From Planctomycetales bacterium (GTDB lineage Bacteria; Planctomycetota; Phycisphaerae; SM23-33), in assembly GCA_030673005.1 (NCBI GenBank), contig DAOVFI010000204.1, positions 1-5,047 on the forward strand: 5,047 nucleotides of DNA, written 5' to 3'. Below the pieces are notes generated by a model. The model did no database searches, was not told the origin of the DNA, and worked only from the letters and a program-made list of their open reading frames with translations. Made by a program: the position numbers and the translations under genes. Shown here one piece after another: positions 1-4,566 of this stretch. Numbering within the stretch: position 1 is the first letter of the stretch; each line of letters begins with the position of its first letter.

Positions 1-1
1 G

Positions 2-85
2 CGCTACGCCGTCCCCCAGGAGCAGGCCGATCACGAATTCCACTGCCAGCTCGCCCAGGAGCTGACAGCGCGCAATATCCGGTAG
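2..85 (+). CDS. C-terminal end of an unidentified upstream gene (partial)
   Basis: This frame is open from the window edge and ends at TAG 83-85, giving 27 residues that finish ELTARNIR. The composition (Gln, Glu, Ala, His, charged, likely helical) and the GC-rich codons resemble the neighbouring real genes. The other two forward frames read as Arg/Pro-rich or stop early. The stop lies 10 bases before the capsid start codon and overlaps its ribosome binding site, which suggests the two genes share a transcript. In HK97-type gene order the gene before the capsid is the prohead protease, preceded by the portal, so either is possible by position. The visible tail has no motif that decides it. 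The frame is fairly sure; the function is unknown. Confidence 0.55.
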   Translation, partial: RYAVPQEQADHEFHCQLAQELTARNIR

Positions 86-87
86 GA
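84..87 (+). promoter_or_regulatory. Ribosome binding site of the capsid gene, overlapping the upstream stop
   Basis: AGGA lies 8 bases before ATG 96 and shares bases with the TAG stop of the preceding gene. It supports 96 rather than the internal ATG at 219 as the start. The overlap would couple capsid translation to termination of the upstream gene. Confidence 0.5.
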
Positions 88-95
88 TACCCATC

Positions 96-1151
96 ATGAA
101 GATCTTCCCCGTACGGTGTCTCGCGCTCCTCGTTCTCGCCGGCGTCGCCGGTAACGAAGCGGCCAAAAAGGCCTTGGAATCGCAAGGCATCGAGACCAGG
201 CACATCACCGAGAAGGCGATGGGCGAGGGGACCCTCACGGCCGGCGGAGCATTAGTGCCGACCGAATTCATCCCCGACCTGATAATGCTAATAGAGAACT
301 ACGGCGTCTTCCGCCGCAACACGCAGGAATACCCGATGCCGACCGATCACGCCATCGCCCCCGAAGTCACCTCCGGCCTGACCGTCTATTGCCCCGGCGA
401 GGGGACCGCTATCACTAAGAGCGATATCGGCCTGCGTAATGTAGGCATGACGGCCAAAAAGTGGGCGACGCTAACTGCTATCAGCAGCGAGCTCACCGAG
501 GACTCCGCAATTGCCATAGGCGAGCTCGTCGGGCGAATGATCGCCAGGGCCTTCGCCAAGAAGGAAGATGAGGTCGGCTTCCTCGGCGACGGCACGAGTA
601 CGTATTTCGGCCATACCGGCGTCACAGGCGCCCTGCGTAAAGTCGATGCGACGATCGCCAATATCAAGTCTCTCGTAGTCGGCTCCGGCACTACCTACAG
701 CGCACTTGTCCTCGCCGACTTCGAGAACCTGCTCGGCACCCTGCCCGACTTTGCCGAGGACGGTCTGGACGTTAAGTGGTATTGCAGCCGCTTGTTCTAC
801 TACACCGTCATGCTCAGGCTCGCCCTGGCAAGCGGCGGAGTAAACGCGAGCGAGATCATCGGCGGTCGCGGCGCCAAGGAAAAGACATTCCTCGGCTACC
901 CGGTCGAATTCGCCCAGGTAATGCCCAAAGTCGCAGCCGTTAGCCAGATATGTACGGTCTTCGGCAACTTGCGGATGGGTACTTATCTCGGCGATCGCAG
1001 GCAGCTCACAATCGCCCAGAGCCGCGAGGCCTTCTTCGAGGAGGACCAGCTCGGCATCCGGGGCACCGAGCGCGTCGCCCCAACCGTATTCGGTGTAGGC
1101 GATACGACCGCCGCCGGCCCGATCTGCGGCCTGATAACCGCCGCCTCGTAA
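96..1151 (+). CDS. HK97-fold phage major capsid protein
   Basis: Forms the icosahedral shell of the phage head. The pattern of the HK97-type capsid family (Phage_capsid) is present in order: LTAGGALVP at residues 47-55 where the mature N-arm begins; the spine-helix and E-loop region with PGEGTAITKSD (100-110); the segment AKKWATLTAISSELTED (120-136); a helix ending in FLGDGT (162-167), the usual Gly-Asp-Gly before the P/A domain; KTFLGYPVEFAQVMP (263-277); and the C-terminal A-domain run VFGNLRMGTYLGDRRQLTI (288-306). Length is 351 residues, a little shorter than HK97 gp5 (385). Only about 50 residues precede GGALVP, whereas HK97 has a delta scaffold domain of about 100 residues there. The first 19 residues (MKIFPVRCLALLVLAGVAG) look like a signal peptide, odd for a capsid protein. 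ATG 219 (residue 42) is an alternative start that would give only the mature part, but ATG 96 has the better ribosome site. Family assignment is strong; the N-terminus is uncertain. Confidence 0.93.
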   Translation: MKIFPVRCLALLVLAGVAGNEAAKKALESQGIETRHITEKAMGEGTLTAGGALVPTEFIPDLIMLIENYGVFRRNTQEYPMPTDHAIAPEVTSGLTVYCPGEGTAITKSDIGLRNVGMTAKKWATLTAISSELTEDSAIAIGELVGRMIARAFAKKEDEVGFLGDGTSTYFGHTGVTGALRKVDATIANIKSLVVGSGTTYSALVLADFENLLGTLPDFAEDGLDVKWYCSRLFYYTVMLRLALASGGVNASEIIGGRGAKEKTFLGYPVEFAQVMPKVAAVSQICTVFGNLRMGTYLGDRRQLTIAQSREAFFEEDQLGIRGTERVAPTVFGVGDTTAAGPICGLITAAS

Positions 1152-1162
1152 AAAATCGTTAT

Positions 1163-1219
1163 GAGTTTTGAGTTTTGAGTTAGCAACTAAGAACTAAAAA
1201 CTAAACGCTATACGCTATT
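1163..1219 (+). repeat. Intergenic heptamer array with three successive unit families
   Basis: The spacer between the capsid gene and the next gene is made almost wholly of 7-bp units: GAGTTTT, GAGTTTT, GAGTTAG (1163-1183), one C (1184), AACTAAG, AACTAAA, AACTAAA (1185-1205), then CGCTATA, CGCTATT (1206-1219). The first two families are near reverse complements and fold on each other: 1164-1181 pairs with 1185-1202 around the 3-base loop AGC, with 15 Watson-Crick pairs, one G-U and two G-A mismatches. The stem is AT-rich with no clean U tract after it, so it is not a convincing terminator. Similar 7-bp arrays are known in cyanobacteria (short tandemly repeated repetitive sequences). Function here is unknown. 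Confidence 0.85.
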
Positions 1220-1226
1220 GAATATG

Positions 1227-1232
1227 AAAGGA
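1227..1232 (+). promoter_or_regulatory. Ribosome binding site for the 149-residue protein
   Basis: AAAGGA, 8 bases before ATG 1241, lies just after the heptamer array. It fixes the start at 1241. Confidence 0.7.
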
Positions 1233-1240
1233 CCAATACC

Positions 1241-1690
1241 ATGATCGAAGTCCAAAACCAAAAACTCGCAATCCTCACACCTCCGCAGTTGAAAGACGCC
1301 GGCGCCCTTACGGGCAATACCTACGTCGATACCGCCGGCTGGAACCATCTCAGGGTCCTGTTCATTATCGGCGCGCTCGATATCGGCCTCGGCTCGACCG
1401 CCGCAGGGACGGCCCCCAAGATCGAGGAGTGCGATACGACCGGCGGCAGCTATACCGACGTCTCCTCCGCCGCCTTAGCCGACGCCATCGGCGCGCTCGA
1501 GGACGATAAGCTTTTTGCTATCGATGTCGATTTGACCAAGTCGCACAAGCGCTATATGCAGGTCAACGCCCCGACCGCAGGGGATGGGACGACCGGCGTC
1601 AACGCGGCGATAATCGCCATCCTCTCGCGTCCCGATATCGGCCCGAAGAATGCAGCCGAGCAAGGTCTCGAAGAGCTGGTGGCGGCGTAA
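1241..1690 (+). CDS. Small capsid-associated protein, possible head decoration protein
   Basis: A 149-residue acidic protein with no signal peptide or membrane segment. The middle alternates short beta-like strands with Gly/Thr/Asp turns: HLRVLFIIGALDIGL (36-50), EECDTTGGSYTDVS (62-75), DDKLFAIDVDL (88-98), KRYMQVNAPT (103-112) and NAAIIAILSRPD (121-132). A short helical tail ends EQGLEELVAA. From general knowledge, small beta proteins of this layout (ESDDSGGSY-like stretch, then DIDL, then KRY and AILSR) often directly follow capsid genes in environmental phage genomes. Their role is mostly unproven, but position and size fit a shell decoration or stabilising protein. An ordinary AAAGGA ribosome site precedes it. 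GC-rich codon use matches the capsid gene. A virion role is inferred from context; the exact function is not known. Confidence 0.7.
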   Translation: MIEVQNQKLAILTPPQLKDAGALTGNTYVDTAGWNHLRVLFIIGALDIGLGSTAAGTAPKIEECDTTGGSYTDVSSAALADAIGALEDDKLFAIDVDLTKSHKRYMQVNAPTAGDGTTGVNAAIIAILSRPDIGPKNAAEQGLEELVAA

Positions 1691-1700
1691 CAATGAAACC

Positions 1701-1733
1701 GTAATCCGCCCGGCCCCCGGGCCGGGCGGTTAC
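1701..1733 (+). other. GC-rich intergenic stem-loop
   Basis: CCGCCCGGCCC (1706-1716) and GGGCCGGGCGG (1719-1729) are perfect reverse complements. The base of the stem is extended by GTAA (1701-1704) with TTAC (1730-1733), leaving T1705 as a bulge. In RNA the innermost pairs must open, giving a stem of about 9 bp with a 6-base loop. It lies 10 bases past the stop of the 149-residue gene. No U tract follows, so it could be an attenuator, an RNA-stabilising 3' hairpin or a weak terminator. The hairpin arms run into the flanking GTAATC-type heptamers. Confidence 0.75.
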
Positions 1734-1775
1734 TCTGATATCTGTAATCTGAAATCCGTAATCTGAAATCTGAAA
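1734..1775 (+). repeat. Second intergenic heptamer array (TCTGAAA type)
   Basis: Six contiguous 7-bp units: TCTGATA, TCTGTAA, TCTGAAA, TCCGTAA, TCTGAAA, TCTGAAA. Each differs from the consensus TCTGAAA by at most two bases. The array lies between the GC-rich hairpin and the ribosome binding site of the next gene. Its unit differs from all three unit families of the array at 1163-1219, so only the 7-bp period and the position before a gene start are shared. Confidence 0.88.
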
Positions 1776-1777
1776 TC

Positions 1778-1781
1778 GAGG
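1778..1781 (+). promoter_or_regulatory. Ribosome binding site deciding start 1789 over 1801
   Basis: GAGG lies 7 bases before ATG 1789, good spacing. The second in-frame ATG at 1801 has no comparable site, so the protein is taken to start MWIIMTK. Confidence 0.55.
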
Positions 1782-1788
1782 TTATTCT

Positions 1789-2460
1789 ATGTGGATTATA
1801 ATGACAAAGACTTACGCCGGCGTCGAAGGCATATTCGCCAAGGGGCTAAGGTTCGACCTCCCAGAGGCCCAGTGCAAGCAGCTCACGCTCAGCGGCGGGA
1901 AGTGCTGGAAGAACAGCAACCCGCCCTGGGAGGACCGGATCGACCAAAAGGCCGTCAAGCAGGCCAAGGCCGGGCGGGCCTATGAGATCGCCAAGGCCAG
2001 GGCCGAAATGCTCGCAGGCGCAGCCGAGGCGATCCGCAAGGCTATCAACGCCTGCGACAAACCCGTCGCCGAGGCCCGGACCGCAGTGAAGGCCGCTAAG
2101 GAACGGGCGGTTCTGGCGCAGTCGAAGGCGGAGCGAAAGAATGCGACTAACGAACAGAAGCAAGAAGCGATAGCCCTCGCCCGCGAGCATAAGCGACTCG
2201 ACGCCCATTCCATAATCGCCTTCGCCAGGATGCGACTGCTAACGGGCGAATATACACTGAAAAGACTGGAGGCCGAAGATGCAGTCACAGAAGCCAACCA
2301 ACTCGCAAAAGAACTCGCAACTAAATCCGCCGATCCGGCGGCCGAACCCGCCGACCCGGCCCGCGCTAATACCGCCGACCCGGCGGCAAATGACGAGTCC
2401 CAAGGACCGCCAGTTCCGCCCGGAGATCAGCCCGGAGTATCGAACGAAGTAAGGGTATGA
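1789..2460 (+). CDS. Ala/Lys/Glu-rich helical phage protein with Pro/Asp-rich tail
   Basis: A 223-residue protein I cannot assign to a named family. Residues 6-48 form a small compact N-terminal part (KTYAGVEGIFAKGLRFDLPE, then a CWKNSNPPW stretch) with a DLPE-type turn that recalls short modules of phage structural proteins. Residues 50-178 are almost continuous predicted helix rich in Ala, Lys, Glu, Arg and Gln (for example AKARAEMLAGAAEAIRKAI), probably coiled coil. Residues 179-223 are low complexity, with ADPA three times and then PPVPPGDQPG. Three cysteines (29, 39, 89) are present; there is no membrane segment. It sits between capsid-associated and fibre-like genes. It could be a scaffold-like or internal head protein, a decoration protein or a coiled-coil stalk. 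Position after the capsid gene is unusual for a scaffold. Its TGA stop overlaps a possible start (ATGA 2457-2460). The reading frame is well supported; function is not. Confidence 0.72.
   Translation: MWIIMTKTYAGVEGIFAKGLRFDLPEAQCKQLTLSGGKCWKNSNPPWEDRIDQKAVKQAKAGRAYEIAKARAEMLAGAAEAIRKAINACDKPVAEARTAVKAAKERAVLAQSKAERKNATNEQKQEAIALAREHKRLDAHSIIAFARMRLLTGEYTLKRLEAEDAVTEANQLAKELATKSADPAAEPADPARANTADPAANDESQGPPVPPGDQPGVSNEVRV
2326..2386 (+). repeat. Three in-frame GCCGAYCCGGC repeats coding ADPA
   Basis: Copies at 2327-2341, 2348-2362 and 2372-2386 each encode Ala-Asp-Pro-Ala. The first and third are also inverted repeats (CCGCCG, 3-base loop, CGGCGG), so they can form small hairpins in the mRNA near the end of the gene. 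The middle copy has lost part of the right arm. They make up the low-complexity tail of the protein. Confidence 0.6.
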
Positions 2461-2483
2461 AAAATTTTGGCGTTCTATTATGA
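2457..2483 (+). CDS. Possible 8-residue minicistron linking two genes
   Basis: ATG 2457 overlaps the TGA stop of the 223-residue gene (ATGA 2457-2460). It reads MKNFGVLL and stops at TGA 2481-2483, which overlaps ATG 2480 of the next gene (ATGA 2480-2483). A ribosome finishing the upstream gene could therefore restart here, terminate and restart again on the 396-residue gene, which lacks its own ribosome binding site. The sequence is seen directly; its translation is inference, and so short an ORF can arise by chance. Confidence 0.3.
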   Translation: MKNFGVLL

Positions 2484-3670
2484 AAAGGCGGCCATACAAT
2501 ACGTTTTTTGAAGTTATAGGTAAGGGTAACCGGGCGTCGGTAATCTTAGGTAATGACATTAAAGGGGATAAGTTTTATGCTGATGTCTTGTTTGATTTTT
2601 GGGGGGAAAGTCCGCTACGGATTGTTGATAAAGGTATTAAAGGTATAGCGACATTGAAGGACAATAGGGTTACTCTCGATGTTGAGAATAAAACTATCAG
2701 TTGGTACAAATCCGATGATTTGCTCAAATGGCATATTACCTTCAAGAAAGCACCTAAGGATAATCGGTACCAGCTAAATTTAACTAATTGGCAAGCTTTT
2801 GATTTTCTTTACCAGTCTCCACTTCAAGGCGAGTTGGAACAATTCGTTGGGGGCGACGGTGCGATTTGGATTCGTCCCCAAGGAGCCGACGAGAAGATTG
2901 GCGGCTATAGCCAAAGGCCGTTGAGCGTTGACGGCTCTTACGCCGTTTATCACAAGACCAAAATGAATGGCAGGTATGCTACCGGCAAGGTTCTCCATAT
3001 TCATCGCCCGTTTGCTACCGACGCCGCCGGCCACACTGCATGGCTTAACTTACAGATTATCGACGGTGTTTACACCGCTCTTTTGCCTGATGATTTTGCT
3101 GAACAGGCGGTTTATCCGGTTCAAATAAATGACACATTTGGTTACACAATAATCGGTGGCACGGAATATATCACGAGTGCCTATCTTGGTTATGGTGTTT
3201 ATTCCGGCGTTGACGGCACGGGGGTATCGGTGCATTGCGCCTGCCGGTCCAGCAGCGCCAAAAAGATTACTCTTGGTCTATACGCCGCAAATGTTGACGA
3301 TGATCCTGATAGTTTGGTGGGGACCTGTAATGATATAACATGCCCTGCCAATAATCCAATAGTCGCTTTTACACCAAGCAACTTCCAATCGGGGCCGGAA
3401 TTGAGTTCCGGCACATCATATTTTATAGCTGCTTCTTGCGAAGCTACTTTAGCGGTATCGTATGATACTGATGAAGCGTATCAATTAGACAGTAAAGGCA
3501 CTCATTATGTACCAAATACGCTTGATGACCCATTTGGGACTAGCAGTGAGACCGGCCCACAACGCGGTTCGCTATACGTAACTTACGAAGAAGGCGGCGA
3601 AGGCCAACCGATCTCTCGCAGGCGAGGTGGCATTCCCGGAATGCAATTAACAGGAAGAAGGAGCTGGTAA
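2480..3670 (+). CDS. Phage fibre- or appendage-like structural protein (AT-richer gene)
   Basis: A 396-residue protein, beta-rich throughout, with no signal peptide or membrane helix. Residues 1-135 form an N-terminal region rich in short strands. Residues 150-222 carry a pattern I have seen in environmental phage structural proteins: YAVYHKTKMNGRYATGKVLHIHRP, TDAAGHTAWLNLQI, then LLPDDFAEQAVYPVQINDTFGYT (split here at gaps). Residues 223-371 look like a C-terminal beta-sandwich with Ser/Gly/Thr turns and four cysteines (253, 255, 283, 288). The tail is basic and Arg-rich (SRRRGGIPG, then TGRRSW). The role is inferred: a capsid or tail surface appendage, perhaps contacting host or sugar. The DNA is plainly AT-richer than either neighbour, with many ATT, AAT, GTT and GAT codons, a sign of separate origin. 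No ribosome binding site precedes ATG 2480; start depends on ATGA overlap with a minicistron. An in-frame ATT at 2477 is a less likely start. The frame is certain, the function tentative. Confidence 0.75.
   Translation: MKRRPYNTFFEVIGKGNRASVILGNDIKGDKFYADVLFDFWGESPLRIVDKGIKGIATLKDNRVTLDVENKTISWYKSDDLLKWHITFKKAPKDNRYQLNLTNWQAFDFLYQSPLQGELEQFVGGDGAIWIRPQGADEKIGGYSQRPLSVDGSYAVYHKTKMNGRYATGKVLHIHRPFATDAAGHTAWLNLQIIDGVYTALLPDDFAEQAVYPVQINDTFGYTIIGGTEYITSAYLGYGVYSGVDGTGVSVHCACRSSSAKKITLGLYAANVDDDPDSLVGTCNDITCPANNPIVAFTPSNFQSGPELSSGTSYFIAASCEATLAVSYDTDEAYQLDSKGTHYVPNTLDDPFGTSSETGPQRGSLYVTYEEGGEGQPISRRRGGIPGMQLTGRRSW
3630..3644 (+). repeat. Short perfect inverted repeat near the right edge of the AT-rich gene
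   Basis: GCATTCC and GGAATGC flank a single central C. It lies within the last codons of the 396-residue gene, close to where base composition returns to GC-rich. With a 1-base centre it is a poor RNA hairpin (about 5 bp with a 5-base loop). It could be a protein-binding site or chance. Confidence 0.4.
3658..3663 (+). promoter_or_regulatory. Ribosome binding site inside the end of the upstream gene
   Basis: AAGGAG, 8 bases before ATG 3672, is the strongest Shine-Dalgarno match in the window. It lies in the last codons of the 396-residue gene, whose TAA ends one base before this start, so the site fixes the start and suggests coupling. Confidence 0.8.
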
Positions 3671-3671
3671 C

Positions 3672-4553
3672 ATGGCGGCATCCGACGCAACACCGTTTCC
3701 CATCAAGAACCAGGCCTATCGCGTGACGTTCCCGATTTTCGATAACGACGGCGATCTGGTCACCGACGCAGCCGGCCTGGACAGTGAAATATCCAAGGAC
3801 GGCGGCACATTCGCCGACTGCACCAACGAGGCTACGCAGATCGCCGAAAGCAGCGGCATGTACTATCTCGACCTGACCGCTACCGAAATGAACGCCGATA
3901 CGGTCGCAATCATAATCAAGACTACGACTACGAACGCCAAGACCACGCCCATCGTCCTATACCCTGCCGAGCCTACCGATATCCCGGTCAACGTCAAGGC
4001 GATCAGCGACGATACAGGCGCCGCCGACAACTTAGAGGCCGATTACGACGGAACCGGTTACGCCAAGGCCAATAGCACGGTCGGAACATGCACCGCCAAC
4101 AGCGATATGCGGGGCACCAATTCAGCCGCAACGGCGGCGGCTCTCAGCACTCACGACGGCAAGTTCGATACGGTCGATATGGTCGCGGATGCGATTAAGG
4201 CTAAGACGGATTTGCTTCCCGCCGATCCCGCATCCGAAACCAACGTCAACGTCAATGAGACGAAAATTAATACGCTCGATACAGTGGCCGACGCCGTTAA
4301 GGTCGTTACCGACAAGCTCGCCGATACGCTGGAAGACGATGTCGGAACATGCCGCTTCACCGAGAACGCACTCGAACAGGCCCCGTCCGGTACCGGTGGC
4401 GACGCGACCGCAGAGAATCAGACTTCTATCATCACGCATCTTACCGACGCGAAGGGCACCGGGTTCGTTAAGGACACAAACAGTCTCGTCAACGTAACCA
4501 GCGCATCCCCGGTAAATATCGATCACGACAGCACCAGTATAGTAAATGAGTAA
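3672..4553 (+). CDS. Phage structural protein: N-terminal beta domain plus repeated stalk
   Basis: A 293-residue, strongly acidic protein rich in Thr, Ala, Asp and Asn, with no signal peptide. Residues 9-98 form a beta-sandwich-like module (YRVTFPIFDNDGDLV, then GMYYLDLTATEMNADTVAIII, ending TPIVLYP). This shape resembles N-terminal domains of phage baseplate or fibre proteins. Residues 105-130 carry an ISDDTGAADNLEADYDGTGY stretch, a linker type common in environmental phage genomes. Residues 150-240 form a stalk with an internal duplication: TVDMVADAIKAKTDLL (167-182) and TLDTVADAVKVVTDKL (201-216), 34 residues apart. VGTC also occurs twice (137-140, 224-227). Residues 231-275 include ALEQAPSGTGGDATAENQTS. 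It is probably a trimeric fibre, spike or capsid appendage. It follows the AT-rich gene by one base, with a strong ribosome site. Its stop lies inside an octamer repeat shared with the next gene. Family role is inferred from shape and context. Confidence 0.72.
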   Translation: MAASDATPFPIKNQAYRVTFPIFDNDGDLVTDAAGLDSEISKDGGTFADCTNEATQIAESSGMYYLDLTATEMNADTVAIIIKTTTTNAKTTPIVLYPAEPTDIPVNVKAISDDTGAADNLEADYDGTGYAKANSTVGTCTANSDMRGTNSAATAAALSTHDGKFDTVDMVADAIKAKTDLLPADPASETNVNVNETKINTLDTVADAVKVVTDKLADTLEDDVGTCRFTENALEQAPSGTGGDATAENQTSIITHLTDAKGTGFVKDTNSLVNVTSASPVNIDHDSTSIVNE

Positions 4554-4566
4554 ATGAGTGAATGAG
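4543..4566 (+). repeat. Octamer repeat holding a stop codon, two minicistrons and a start codon
   Basis: Three tandem 8-bp units, TAAATGAG, TAAATGAG, TGAATGAG, are followed by TAAG. The stop of the 293-residue gene (TAA 4551-4553) and the start of the connector gene (ATG 4562-4564) both lie within the array. Each unit has an ATG. ATG 4546 reads MSK then TGA 4555-4557; ATG 4554 reads MSE then TGA 4563-4565; ATG 4562 stays open. Each TGA overlaps the next ATG (ATGA), so the units form a relay of two 3-codon minicistrons. No good Shine-Dalgarno sequence precedes 4562. Confidence 0.85.

Noticed and set aside
386..691. Open frame on the minus strand, 101 residues
   Set aside because: It lies opposite the capsid gene and reads as Ser/Pro/Arg-rich with no recognisable motif, a shadow of GC-rich codons.
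1367..1500. 14-base word ATCGGCGCGCTCGA at 1367-1380 and 1487-1500, exactly 120 bases apart
   Set aside because: Both copies encode IGAL plus D or E with preferred codons, and flanking residues do not match, so codon bias explains it better than duplication.
1163..1775. CRISPR array
   Set aside because: The repeats are 7 bp, contiguous and without unique spacers, so they are simple tandem repeats.
1691..1789. Rho-independent terminator at the GC-rich hairpin
   Set aside because: The stem is strong but is followed by TTACTCTGAT rather than a U tract, so it is listed only as a stem-loop.
1846..2297. Minus-strand open frames of 120 and 105 residues opposite the helical protein
   Set aside because: They mirror the Ala/Lys/Glu codons of the + strand gene, have no ribosome site, and one is a Ser/Ala/Leu run typical of a reverse-complement shadow.
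4189..4497. + strand open frame, 102 residues, in another frame of the 293-residue gene
   Set aside because: The Arg/Pro/Ser-rich product is typical of a shifted frame over GC-rich codons, with no ribosome binding site.
4122..4526. Minus-strand open frame, 134 residues
   Set aside because: It lies wholly within the 293-residue gene in antisense, lacks family motifs, and all convincing genes are on the + strand.
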